This document shows positions 45,909 through 54,961 of a stretch of DNA of 64,000 nucleotides, piece after piece. The notes below the pieces were generated by a model that saw nothing but the letters and a program-made list of their open reading frames with translations, had not been told where the DNA came from and ran no database searches. The stretch is from positions 1 through 64,000 of the forward strand of contig CAKZPV010000033.1 in assembly GCA_937139405.1 (NCBI GenBank). Reading direction: 5' to 3'. Made by a program: the position numbers and the translations under genes. Position 1 is the stretch's first letter; the number at the start of each line of letters is the position of its first letter. The DNA comes from an uncultured Nitrospirota bacterium. GTDB lineage: Bacteria > Nitrospirota > Nitrospiria > Nitrospirales > UBA8639.

Positions 45909-46159
45909 GGGAGGATTCAGGCAAAAACAAGGGTGGTTTTGAAGGGTATGCCCTCAGAAATTAGTACCTTGAAAAGTACAAGTGGTTAAAAACTATTCGG
46001 AGAGAGGGCCTTTATTGAACGAGAAGGATAATAAAATCGATTGACTGAATTAAAAAGTATTGATCCAAAAGGCATACTGAAAACCCTCCTGTTAAAAAGT
46101 GGGTTTTCAAGGGAAAATAACTGGTTTTTTTTCGGTTCAAAAAAAATTAATGATCCTCC

Positions 46160-46969
46160 ATGGTTGATTTAGAAAAAGAAGAAGATTCGGAAATCGAATC
46201 TGTTGAAAAAGTACTGGGATCCCCAGTGTTCTGTGAACTAAATCCTCATGCCCATCGATTGCGTACAAACCTGATTGTTATTAGTGCCCTTTCCATTGCA
46301 ATTGTTTTAGGAGACCTACGGATTGATGAAGGCTCCTCCATTTTTGGCTTAAAAATTATTGGACTCGATGATGGGTTTTTGAGAAATGGACTTTTCTGCA
46401 TTGTTATATATTTGATTTGTCATTTTTTTTGGGGGAGTATGGAGAGTTTTCAAGAATGGCGGATAAGGCTTACTGGAACCAGAGTAGCTTTTGTTACCAC
46501 AGGAAGATTATCAGGCGTTGTTCAGGATTATCCAAACGACCCTAGACAATCAACAATGTATAATTGGTGGAGGGAAGAAACCAAAAAAATTGGTCATATA
46601 GGTATCAAATGCAAAGAGATGGAGAAAAGCTTAGCTAAGTGCGAACTGGATTTAAAAAATCTGATTGAAGCTCCGCAGTATAATAAAACCCAAAATCTAC
46701 ATACTGCTGTTCAGAGTACTTCACAGGCGAGCACGAATATTAATGATTTGACCAGAGCATTAAATCAAACAAAAACCCTTTTTGATTCAAAGCGGATTCC
46801 CACTTCGCTAAGACGGTTTGATCGCTGGTTTTACTTATTTTTAAAAACACAAAACCGTAGGTGGCTCTTGCTAGACTTCTTATTCCCAATAATTGTAGGA
46901 ATTTTCGCTCTTTTTCTTCTAGGCTTGTTTCCGAAAGTTGTCTATTTAATTACTCTATTGGCGGAATAG
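46160..46969 (+). CDS. island three-TM membrane protein of unknown function
   Basis: 269 residues. Two N-terminal membrane helices (~35-50 LIVISALSIAIVLGDL; ~75-93) are followed by a charged, coiled-coil-like cytoplasmic part (~95-225) and one C-terminal helix (~240-260). No signal peptide, no known domain. It is AT-rich and only 46 bp before an AlbA_2 gene, so the two form a pair. It is a candidate membrane partner or effector. Confidence 0.7.
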   Translation: MVDLEKEEDSEIESVEKVLGSPVFCELNPHAHRLRTNLIVISALSIAIVLGDLRIDEGSSIFGLKIIGLDDGFLRNGLFCIVIYLICHFFWGSMESFQEWRIRLTGTRVAFVTTGRLSGVVQDYPNDPRQSTMYNWWREETKKIGHIGIKCKEMEKSLAKCELDLKNLIEAPQYNKTQNLHTAVQSTSQASTNINDLTRALNQTKTLFDSKRIPTSLRRFDRWFYLFLKTQNRRWLLLDFLFPIIVGIFALFLLGLFPKVVYLITLLAE

Positions 46970-47015
46970 AATATTGCGTATTGATGAAATAACAGAAAAA
47001 ATTTCCAAAACATAA

Positions 47016-48212
47016 ATGTTTAATATTCCAATACAAGATATTGATTTCCAGCGGGTGAAAGAGTTTTGCCAACAATGGCCAGAGGGGGTTCGTGTTGAAT
47101 ACAAAGCGGAACTTAATAGAAATATTCCGAAATTAATATCCTCGCTTGCCAATACTGCAGGAGGAATTGCTCTATTTGGTGTAGAAATAGATACGACGAC
47201 AAATATGCCAATTTTTCCAATCAAAGGCATGGAATTAGAAAATGGTTTTGAAGAAAGGATAACTCAGGCTTGTATAAATGGTGTGTATCCGCCAATTACT
47301 CCCTCTGTAAAAATCATACCTATCCCTTCATCTCCGGGAAGAGCCATCGGGGTTGTGCAAGTTTCAGAAAGTCTTAATGCTCCCCACGCAATCGAGAATA
47401 CAACTCGAATCTATATCCGGGTAAATAGCACTTCGGACCCCGTAGAATTGGCAAATATCAATCGGATTGAGTATTTATTGACCCGACGGAATGAATCTGA
47501 ACAACGTAGAGAGACACTTGTAAAAAATGCTTTCCGAAAATTTGAATTTCATGGAATACGAAGACTAAAAATTCTTATAGGTCCTCTTTATCCGCATCGC
47601 CATATCCTCCCGCAGGCTATCCTTGATGAGAAAGTGGAAGTTTTGAAACGCGACCATAAAATTTCCTACCTTGTAGAGCGGTTTAGACGTTGTCAGGATG
47701 GATATATGTCTGCAAAAAGCAATTCATCAGAGGCTGGGCTGTATCATTTTGCTATCAGTTTTTATGGGTTCCTTACTTACATAGAAAACTTGGAATTGGG
47801 TTCTGTATCTAGTCCTAGGGATGGGGGCGAGCCTATATACGCTATTGAATTAAAAAAGATTCTAATAATAATTTTTCACCTTATTAAGGCTGCGGAAATT
47901 TTATTGAAGCAAGGAGAAACGATAAACCTGGTACTTCGGGTACAACTGGAAAATTTATTTAATACTGCTATTTATCCAGATGATAATTTGAGTTCTAAAT
48001 ATCATTGGTTAGCCGAACATAGAGTTTCAAGCTCAGATGATAGATTATCTGCTGAGGTATATCTTCCGATGGAAGATCTAAGTAATGAAAATACTCTTAA
48101 TATTATTATGGACTTAATGAAACAACTAATGTGGGGGTTCAATTGGTCTGATGACTTCCTGACTACGCGAATTAAGGAAATCTTAATGGCAAATGGGTTG
48201 GTTAGGGCATAG
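47016..48212 (+). CDS. AlbA_2/Schlafen-like domain protein
   Basis: 398 residues. The N-terminal ~130 residues match the AlbA_2 (Schlafen-type) ATP-binding domain: RVEYKAELN (acidic/Lys pair), ISSLANTAGGIALFGVEID (the AN-t-GG-ivFGV motif), RAIGVVQVSES and YIRVNSTSDP. The C-terminal ~250 residues are helical and unknown. Bacterial AlbA_2 proteins are found in putative helicase regulators, toxin-like proteins and defence islands. It is 46 bp after the membrane protein gene and likely functions with it. The pair is the main candidate for an undescribed system in this island. Confidence 0.85.
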   Translation: MFNIPIQDIDFQRVKEFCQQWPEGVRVEYKAELNRNIPKLISSLANTAGGIALFGVEIDTTTNMPIFPIKGMELENGFEERITQACINGVYPPITPSVKIIPIPSSPGRAIGVVQVSESLNAPHAIENTTRIYIRVNSTSDPVELANINRIEYLLTRRNESEQRRETLVKNAFRKFEFHGIRRLKILIGPLYPHRHILPQAILDEKVEVLKRDHKISYLVERFRRCQDGYMSAKSNSSEAGLYHFAISFYGFLTYIENLELGSVSSPRDGGEPIYAIELKKILIIIFHLIKAAEILLKQGETINLVLRVQLENLFNTAIYPDDNLSSKYHWLAEHRVSSSDDRLSAEVYLPMEDLSNENTLNIIMDLMKQLMWGFNWSDDFLTTRIKEILMANGLVRA

Positions 48213-48523
48213 ATAATCTTTTTTGGTAACCGGCCTAAAACAGTTGTTTTTGAAAAGGTTCAGGCAGGCTCTAAAACTGTTGATTTTCCTTTGTGAAATC
48301 TTAGTGAACGTCGAAGGGTTTTTGGAAAAGCCTTTTTCATGATCAAAAATTGCTGTTCAAAACCCTTGTTGTCTTGCTTCTGTATGCGCTTATTGCCAAA
48401 GCCAAAATAGTCTGAGGTGTTAGAGGGGCTCGACTGTCCGCTTTCGACCCAAAGCAGACATTACGGGACAGCGAGTATTGGTGCAAAATTATATAGGGTA
48501 AGTCAGATCAAAGTTAGACGCTG
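48213..48523. other. island intergenic region with hairpin repeat
   Basis: No gene supported. It contains a palindromic repeat at 48435-48460 (TGTCCGCTTT / AAAGCAGACA, one mismatch, loop CGACCC). A longer core recurs at 50047-50069. The flank 48230-48300 has similar AAAACAGTTG/AAAACTGTTG units. Confidence 0.5.
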
Positions 48524-49243
48524 TTAACGGACAGATGTTCGAACAAAAAACACTGGTCCCTTCTCAATCAACGGTGTTTTTTCAACCTGCCTAATATCAA
48601 GTATCTCTGCGTTTTCAAAATCAAGACAAAGCAGTCGACGTCTTTGCACCAGTCGACCCAGGGGGCGCCTGAGTGCTAAAAAAAGGAAAAGCTGAGTCCC
48701 AAGGACCAAAGCGACTGCGAAAGGAGAGAGTTGCCAAAAGGTGAATATAGCAATCGAGGAGAGTAGGAAGATAACTCCGATTCCCTGGGCGATGACGAGC
48801 ATTGAACCGCATCGGTTCGAAACTGCGATGCTCCACCGCTCCGTTACGTCAAGAGAGAGGAACTCCCTGAATGCCTTACGAATCTCATTCGCAGAACCTA
48901 TCCCGGATACTCTGAATCCCTCCGATTCTGCCCGTCCACCTACTTTTTTCTTAGTGCTTTGCCCGCTGAGCCAGCAATGAATGGTCCCATGCTCAAGGGC
49001 ATGATTTTGTCTTTTGGCAGTATTGAGTCGCAGGCGAGAAATGAGACCGCCCATGAAAGGGAGGTTAAGTACAATCAAAAGAGGGAAAAGCCAAGGCGCA
49101 ACAAGGACGGCCAATACTACGGTTTCACCAGTGTGGGGCAGAAGCCCCCAGCACAATGCGATTATGAATAAGACAGCATAGCCTAATAAAGGCTGCCTGT
49201 AATACCAGATCAGAACACGCAAGGGCCATAGCTCTTTATTCAT
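48524..49243 (-). CDS. membrane protein of the DUF6391 type
   Basis: 239 residues with about four hydrophobic segments: two at the N-terminus (~18-60), then at ~150-190. A conserved segment RQNHALEHGTIHCWL (NHALEHxTIH) matches the DUF6391 family of membrane proteins. The role is unknown. It is a lone minus-strand gene in the right half of the island. Confidence 0.75.
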   Translation of the reverse strand: MNKELWPLRVLIWYYRQPLLGYAVLFIIALCWGLLPHTGETVVLAVLVAPWLFPLLIVLNLPFMGGLISRLRLNTAKRQNHALEHGTIHCWLSGQSTKKKVGGRAESEGFRVSGIGSANEIRKAFREFLSLDVTERWSIAVSNRCGSMLVIAQGIGVIFLLSSIAIFTFWQLSPFAVALVLGTQLFLFLALRRPLGRLVQRRRLLCLDFENAEILDIRQVEKTPLIEKGPVFFVRTSVR

Positions 49244-50493
49244 GAGCGGTGGGTTCTCTGCTAATACCTAATCAATATTTCCGCGAAGCAACTCCGACAT
49301 GAAGATGACAGCCGCGACAAAAAAATATTTATCATTAGTTTGTAATGAAGTAACTACACCACAGGCACCGGACAATCTCTTGATCATGTCACCAGCTATT
49401 TCGATTGGTTCACTTGAGTTAACCCAATGGAATGTTGCAGGGTGAAGTTATTTTCTATGCCAGAAATGGTGCTAGAGCCTCCCCAGTCAACTCGGTAATT
49501 ATCAAGAATCAATACATTATGGTTTCTACGTCTTTATCGGAAAACATCGATAGCGTGATGAGTAGTTTCTCCAATTAGGACTTATAATCATGAAAACGGA
49601 GGAAAATCTGCTGTTGATTGGTCCGGGAGGTTGGATGAAAAGCTACTCGCAATCAGGAAAGCAGGGGACCACGGGCTCTGCCGTGGGAATCTACTGTAGA
49701 TTTGGCCAAAGTATGCTGGGGATTACCGCCCCTTGCTACCGCTCTGCTACCGGAATAGGAGCAACCTGGAGAACCAATGAGCACCTACTCAGCATCCAAC
49801 TCCTTGGGCTTAGGTGATCCTGCGTCTTCCTGGGTATTACTAGGTGGGTCGGGAGACAACACTTAATCAGCAGGTCGATTTCGAGTGTTGTCACTTGCAT
49901 TCTATTCATTTCCTCGTTGGCCGCAAAAGGATACTCTCTTGCAACCACTTAGCGTACATTTTCACACCAATACGCGCTGTACCTTTTGATTCAGACCTCA
50001 GAAACAATAATGACTGCTTTTGGCCGAAAGCGGACATGTCAGTTCACGACCCAAAGCGGACATTCGGGATTATTGTAACCCTGAAGAATGCACTTAAGAA
50101 TTTATAAAAAATTTCCTCTCCCCTTGCTAAAGTGTTTTGCCAAAGCGAAAATAAAAAGCCACTTTTAGGCCACATAGAAACCTACTTTGTCGCTGGCTTC
50201 GCCACCAAAAACTCTCTCAAATAGGGTCCTTCCTAAAAAAATATCACCATTGTTCATAAGCCTTTTCTGATTTTATCTGCCAATTTTCGGCTCTCTCATT
50301 ATGGGTATACCCTAGTTGAGAGTTCAAGAACTTCTATTTCCGCTTTTATCAAATGCAATGATTAAAAGTAAGGCAGGGAGTCGATATCTTCTCGAAATAA
50401 GAGGCACATTTTAGAGAGAAGGACGATGGACTGGAGCACATCAAAGTCATTGCTCCAGTCCAATATTTGTGGGTATGAGCATTTTCATTAACG
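49244..50493. other. 1.25-kb largely non-coding island segment
   Basis: No convincing gene longer than about 75 codons. A 29-codon frame at 49777-49866 has a GGAG site 6 nt upstream and an ending GDPASSWVLLGGSG, perhaps a decayed gene end. The segment also carries repeat copies at 50015-50069 (CGACCCAAAGCGGACATT). It may be a degraded gene region of the element. Confidence 0.5.
50047..50069. repeat. island short repeat element (copy 2)
   Basis: CGACCCAAAGCGGACATT followed by CGGGA matches 48445-48468 (23 of 24 positions with one indel). A second palindromic half at 50015-50035 (GCTTTTGGCCGAAAGC) matches the segment at 52155-52170 in reverse (TGTCCGCTTT-TGGCC). Confidence 0.5.
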
Positions 50494-51159
50494 TCAATTA
50501 TTGTGCTCAGTGTCTTTCATGGCTTTAATCGAGTCATTTAAGAAGGTCGCGTCATGAAGAGGGAGATAGCGTGGAGAGTAAATTTCTTTCGTAACCTCTT
50601 CCTCGAATAATTCTGTGTGAGCCTCATCTTTCATTGGTGAAAATTCAGAATAGGTAATACCCGCCTGAGAAAGTAATTGGTCCACATTGGGGCGGGGTTG
50701 TGAAAGCATTTCTAAGTCAATCAATAACTTTTTCCCTAATAATTCAATGGTCTCATCAGAAAGCAACCCATTTTGGTGCATGACTTCAATGCGTTTCAAT
50801 GCATCGCGGACTCCTTGGTAAGGAATTTGTTCGATCCAGGACATTAATTTGAAATTTTTGTGGTCGGATAGCTTGAGTGCATTTTTATTGGTCTTCTTAC
50901 TGTTTTGGCTTCGAGCTTTCTTGACATATTGACTGCGGAAAGCAAGGTTTTCCTGTGCGACCTGCTCTACATCATAAAGTACGACGAGCTTTTGCAGTAA
51001 TTCTTCGCTTGGAACCTCTTTGCCCTTCTCCATCATAGAAATATAAGCGGTGGTTACATCTGTCTCCTTGGCGACGGCCTTTTGCGTCATTGGAATAGCC
51101 GTCCTGGCCCTTTGCAATTCTTGCCCTAGCTTAATTTTTTCTCGTTCTATTTTATTCAT
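50494..51159 (-). CDS. XRE-family helix-turn-helix regulator
   Basis: 221 residues. An N-terminal Cro/CI-type HTH (~11-65: LGQELQRARTAIPMTQKAVAKE..TAYISMMEKGKEVPSEELLQKL) is followed by a helical C-terminal domain without a protease-like (LexA) motif. It probably represses island functions. An AGAGGA site precedes the ATG at 51159. Confidence 0.92.
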   Translation of the reverse strand: MNKIEREKIKLGQELQRARTAIPMTQKAVAKETDVTTAYISMMEKGKEVPSEELLQKLVVLYDVEQVAQENLAFRSQYVKKARSQNSKKTNKNALKLSDHKNFKLMSWIEQIPYQGVRDALKRIEVMHQNGLLSDETIELLGKKLLIDLEMLSQPRPNVDQLLSQAGITYSEFSPMKDEAHTELFEEEVTKEIYSPRYLPLHDATFLNDSIKAMKDTEHNN

Positions 51160-51410
51160 ATTGTATCCTCTGCTTAGATGGGGCTATTAGGTGGACTAAA
51201 TCAAGGTTGTCCGAAGTGCAACCCTTTATGGAATCTCCACAAGAAGCCAATACGCCTCTGCCCGTTTGTGCCGAAGATTCGGTGATGTACCAAATTTTCT
51301 CCATTAGCCATCTATTCCTCCCTTTTCGTACCTTCCCTCCCCTTCCTCATACCAGAATCCATATGTTATTGGCATGAAGAGGGGTAGGTTAATAGTTAGT
51401 ATAAGGTTGG

Positions 51411-51839
51411 CTACTTCAATGTCTTTATGCTGTAAGTACTATTTATTTCATCCTGTTCCTGGTCGAGGTCTGTTTGGTTTGATGGCGCAAAACCAGGGTT
51501 TGGATATTTATATTTTGACACCCATTCGTTTGGCGTCAAAACTATGCGTTTGGGATCATGTTTTCTGGCCGCTGCTGGACAAGGGGCAGGCTCGCTTTTA
51601 CTGTCATCGGGAACGTTTTCAGGACAATCAATAGGCCGCGTTTTTGAGATTTCATCAAAGAGGCGATTCGCTTCACGCTCGAAGGCGGAATAGTCTTTTG
51701 TTTTTTCATATTCTTGAGCCGCCTTCGTCAGACCTAAAATATATTCGGCAAGAGCTTCGGGATGAAGGCCGAGGAGCATCTTCATGATTTTTTCCATAAC
51801 GGGGGTCAATGCCCTCATTAGCACGATCAGGTTGTCCAT
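51411..51839 (-). CDS. hypothetical island protein
   Basis: 142 residues; AAGGAG precedes the ATG at 51839. The N-terminal part is helical (MEKIMKMLLGLHPEALAEYI), the rest is Pro/Asp-rich and disordered. It has no known domain. It may be a regulator partner of the XRE gene 250 bp downstream. Confidence 0.65.
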   Translation of the reverse strand: MDNLIVLMRALTPVMEKIMKMLLGLHPEALAEYILGLTKAAQEYEKTKDYSAFEREANRLFDEISKTRPIDCPENVPDDSKSEPAPCPAAARKHDPKRIVLTPNEWVSKYKYPNPGFAPSNQTDLDQEQDEINSTYSIKTLK

Positions 51840-52152
51840 GGCATCTCCTTGGTTCGAGTGGGTATCGTTTCGCTTAGGGTTAGGGCGGGTATTTCACTCT
51901 TGCCTCCTTTGTTTTGGTTTTTCTTGCATGCAATAACATTTATTACTTAAAAGTTAAGCTGTTTTTACACTCTTTATAGTAGTTTGTCAAGCTTATTATG
52001 AAATATATTTTCCAATCACCGATCCGCTGAATCTACCTATCTTTCCGCGTGAGGATGATAGCCAGACACAGACTCCCTCTACATTCAGGAAGATTCCCCA
52101 CAAGAGATTGGGAAGGACATCTCGGATTGGTTGCCTTAAAAAACTTAATTTC

Positions 52153-52186
52153 AAGTGTCCGCTTTTGGCCGTTTGCGGCCACTTGT
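52153..52186. repeat. island palindromic repeat (copy 3)
   Basis: Arms CAAGTG / CACTTG with an inner stem TGGCCG / CGGCCA. The TGTCCGCTTTTGGCC part matches copies 1 and 2. Confidence 0.5.
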
Positions 52187-52266
52187 GATCTGATTATGAA
52201 TTTGTTCTGCCTGGATGGTGTGTCCGCTGCAAGGTTGAGTTGGACCATGGGGGACGTGTCAAAAGA

Positions 52267-52286
52267 TTGTGCTCATTTTGTGCTCA
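52267..52286 (+). repeat. candidate integrase arm sites near attR
   Basis: Two TTGTGCTCA copies 11 bp apart, same orientation as the pair at 39510-39530. They end 121 bp before attR. Confidence 0.45.
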
Positions 52287-52406
52287 ACGCTACCACTTTC
52301 ACGCCTATTTCCGCCTATTGGAGCCAAAGTTCAAGTATAGCTGAAACCCCTTGCTGTAGTTGGTTAGAATGAGTTTGAATCTGGAGGAAGAGTGGGATCG
52401 TTTTGC

Positions 52407-52452
52407 TTTCCTAAACCGCGGGCCGCACGATCAATTCGTGTCGGGGGCACCA
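52407..52452 (+). other. attR: right boundary of the genomic island
   Basis: 46-bp copy of the 3' part of tRNA-Arg(CCT) from TTTCCT to CCA. It differs from attL at one base (A at 52430, the tRNA T54 position). No 5' half exists here, so it is not a tRNA gene. The two copies bound ~13.0 kb. Confidence 0.95.
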
Positions 52453-52838
52453 ATTGTCTTTCAAGCTTCTCTCAATAATTTGCCGCTTGTCCTTGTGTTT
52501 GCCATTCCGATTCCCTTCCTTTTCTGACACGGTAGGATACATCGGGCCGGAAGCTTGTGTATCAACTCACATGGCTTCACTTGTTTTACCCTTCACGTAG
52601 TTGTGCAAGAAAACTTTGAGAAAAACACCACAGCTTACCTGGGCGAAGAGGCAGGCTCTGTGTCACGCGTTTGATTTAAAGCACCTAAGAGATTCGCAAA
52701 TTTTGCGCTGCTGCTATGTTTGGCCCTCCAATACTTCAGTCCGCACTCCTCTGAGAAATTAGGAATGCTAGGGAGGTGGTGCTGCACCTACGAAGGATTT
52801 ACCAGCCCTCGGTCCCTAGTCCCTATAGCTTCACTTCA
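52453..52838. other. intergenic region after attR
   Basis: About 390 bp of chromosome between the island and the DUF1566 tandem. No gene, RNA or clear repeat seen. Confidence 0.5.
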
Positions 52839-53687
52839 TCAATAGACCGATAAAGGCCCTGCACCCCGAACGCACAAGACCATGTTAGGGGACCCTTTAG
52901 GTCTAAGAATCGCACCTGGTTGGTTCTGAAAGAGATCCATACTCCACATATTTGCAGGATTCGCGGCATCCACCGTTGCGGAAGCATAAGTCCCGTTTCG
53001 AATGTCAAAGGGATGGCCGGGTGGTAGGTCAGGATTGCCGGTAGGATTGTCGGGATCTATAAGGCTTGCGAGTTCTTGTATTGAGGGCAGGCGCCATCCC
53101 AACCGACCCCCGATCGTCCGGGCTGCACATTCCTGTCGCGCCTGCGTCCACGAGTATGAGGTATTCAATGGAACATTTTCTCGTTGTTCCCACACCAGCC
53201 CGGTCTCTCTGTCCAACACGGCGGCTCCACCCATCACCAGGACAAATCGCGCGGCTGCCGGGAGGACTTGATCCCACGGTGGGACGGCACTGAGCCGACC
53301 GGGAGAGGCAGAGGTGGTATAAGTGAAATCTGTGAATGGCCAGGCGCCGTTGACGCGGAACCATAAGCGCACATGAACCGTGGAGCCATCCGTCGGCAGC
53401 CCATCGACCGTGTCACTGGTCCGCGTCCCTAAGGACAAACTGTCATAAAGATCGGCTGCTCCGGGGCTGGTGCCGACGTAGAGCCACCATTCGGTGACGA
53501 CCGCCCCCCCGGCTTCCCAGGCGAATGTGGTCGTGCTTCCTGGCAGTGTCGTTCCAGGTGTCGGGCTGGTAATGGTAGGCGCGGCCAGCGCCTGGTTCGG
53601 GCCCAGGCTGACGCAAAGGGCCAGGGTCATGATGCCTAGGCACCACGTCCAGAGACCTCTGGCGGGACTTGTCTGTTCAACTCTCAT
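52839..53687 (-). CDS. secreted DUF1566 protein, tandem copy A
   Basis: 282 residues; AAGGAGG precedes the ATG at 53687. A signal peptide (1-36, ALAAP) is followed by an Ig-like domain (~37-140, SPTPGTTLPGSTTTFAWEAG, YVGTSPGAADLYDS) and a DUF1566 domain (~165-280: GLVWEQRENV, LGWRLPSIQELASLID, CVRGAG). The C-terminal 100 residues diverge from copies B and C, while the first ~140 are nearly identical. The tail GPLSVY resembles that of copy D. Likely an exported binding protein. Confidence 0.88.
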   Translation of the reverse strand: MRVEQTSPARGLWTWCLGIMTLALCVSLGPNQALAAPTITSPTPGTTLPGSTTTFAWEAGGAVVTEWWLYVGTSPGAADLYDSLSLGTRTSDTVDGLPTDGSTVHVRLWFRVNGAWPFTDFTYTTSASPGRLSAVPPWDQVLPAAARFVLVMGGAAVLDRETGLVWEQRENVPLNTSYSWTQARQECAARTIGGRLGWRLPSIQELASLIDPDNPTGNPDLPPGHPFDIRNGTYASATVDAANPANMWSMDLFQNQPGAILRPKGSPNMVLCVRGAGPLSVY

Positions 53688-53912
53688 ATCCGCACCTCCT
53701 TAATATCACTGTTGGCATGAGCAAGATCCAAACGTTTGTGTCAATGGCGTGTACAAAGTGCAGAGTAAATTCGAAGGGTACTTGTTGTGGTGAGGTTGGC
53801 CCTTCCATATTTCAGTCATCATCCTTCGAAAAAAACTCACTCGTTGATTTCCGCATTCCTCGTTTAAAATACCGTCCGCAGGACCTTCATCTCATCACCA
53901 CGATTCAGATGC
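53688..53912. repeat. direct-repeat intergenic unit (copy 1 of 2)
   Basis: This 225-bp segment between DUF1566 copies A and B is nearly identical to 54738-54961 between B and C, from the ribosome-site end to the 3' end of the upstream gene. It includes the shared GTTGATT-TCCGCATTCC tract. Confidence 0.9.
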
Positions 53913-54737
53913 TTACATTGGTCCTCGCACACACCATGCAGGGAAAGCGGAAACCTTGTTTCTTGACAGTAAGACTTGAGGCTCTGAGGTGCGGAAGAAC
54001 TCCACGCTCAAGGCATCACCGGGATTCACAGGATCGACTGTTGTGGACCAATAGAAGTCCCTTAATTCTATTTCGTTAAAGATAAAATTCGGGACAGAAC
54101 GAAGACCTGTACCGTCTTGAACACTCAGGAGTTCGTATACTGACGGCAGGCGCCAGCCCCACGCCCCCCCCGTTGGCTGCTTCATACAATGCTCATGGGC
54201 CTGACCCCAAGTGAACAAAACGCGGCTTGGGGCGCGTTCCCACACCAGCCCCGTATTTTTATCCAACGCGGCAGCGCCACCCATGACCAGGACATACCGC
54301 TCGGCCGACGGAAGATCTTGATCCCACGGAGGGAGGGCACTAAGGCGATTGGGAGTGGTAAAGGCCGTATAGGTAAAATCCGTAAACGGCCAGGCGCCAT
54401 TGATGCGGTACCACAAGCGCACATGAACCGTGGAACCATCCGTCGGCAACCCATTGACCGTGTCACTGATCCGGGTTCCTAAGGACAAACTGTCGTAGAT
54501 GTCGGCTGCTCCAGGGCTGGTGCCCACATAGATCCACCATTCAGTAACGTTCGAGCCACCAGCTTCCCATCTGAAAAAGGTCCCGCCTGGTGGCAATGTG
54601 GTTCCAGGCGTCGGGCTGGTAATGGTAGGCGCGGCCAGCGCCTGGTTCGGGCCCAGGCTGACGCAAAAGACCAGGGTCATGATGCCTAGGCACCACGTCC
54701 AGAGACCTCTGGCGGGACTTGTCTGTTCAACTCTCAT
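53913..54737 (-). CDS. secreted DUF1566 protein, tandem copy B
   Basis: 274 residues. Signal peptide and Ig-like domain are almost identical to copies A and C. The DUF1566 domain (GLVWERAPSRVLFTW, GWGWRLPSVYELLSVQD, FYWSTTVD) has a different composition, with a conserved end WCVRGPM. It occupies the middle of the tandem and uses the same ribosome-site sequence as its neighbours. Confidence 0.88.
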   Translation of the reverse strand: MRVEQTSPARGLWTWCLGIMTLVFCVSLGPNQALAAPTITSPTPGTTLPPGGTFFRWEAGGSNVTEWWIYVGTSPGAADIYDSLSLGTRISDTVNGLPTDGSTVHVRLWYRINGAWPFTDFTYTAFTTPNRLSALPPWDQDLPSAERYVLVMGGAAALDKNTGLVWERAPSRVLFTWGQAHEHCMKQPTGGAWGWRLPSVYELLSVQDGTGLRSVPNFIFNEIELRDFYWSTTVDPVNPGDALSVEFFRTSEPQVLLSRNKVSAFPAWCVRGPM

Positions 54738-54961
54738 ATCCGCACCTCCTTAATATCACTGTTGGCATGAGCAAGATCCAAACGTTTGTGTCAATGGCGT
54801 GTACAAAGTGCAGAGTAAATTCGAAGGGTACTTGTTGTGGTGAGGTTGGCCCTTCCATATTTCAGTCATCATCCTTCGAAAAAAACTCACTCGTTGATTC
54901 CCGCATTCCTCGTTTAAAATACCTCCGCAGGAGCTTCATCTCATTTCCACGATTCAGATGC
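54738..54961. repeat. direct-repeat intergenic unit (copy 2 of 2)
   Basis: Nearly identical to 53688-53912, with a few substitutions near the 3' end of the upstream gene. Confidence 0.9.

Larger units (their letters stand above)
51840..52406. other. right end of the island without a supported gene
   Basis: About 570 bp. It contains a hairpin CAAGTG..CACTTG enclosing TGGCCG/CGGCCA at 52153-52186, part of the repeat family in this island, and the two TTGTGCTCA copies near 52267-52286. No coding frame has a ribosome site and a recognisable product. Confidence 0.5.

Noticed and set aside
49590-49817. 75-residue frame in the island's non-coding segment
   Set aside because: No ribosome site, no similarity to families, and surrounding frames appear decayed.
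51374-51634. 86-residue plus-strand frame
   Set aside because: Antisense shadow of the minus-strand 142-residue gene, which has a good AAGGAG site.
39469-52406. A prophage
   Set aside because: No capsid, tail, portal or lysis genes are seen; the island fits a satellite or integrative element better.
52407-52452. A second tRNA-Arg gene
   Set aside because: Only the 3' 46 nt are present, without D arm or 5' acceptor strand; it is an att duplication.
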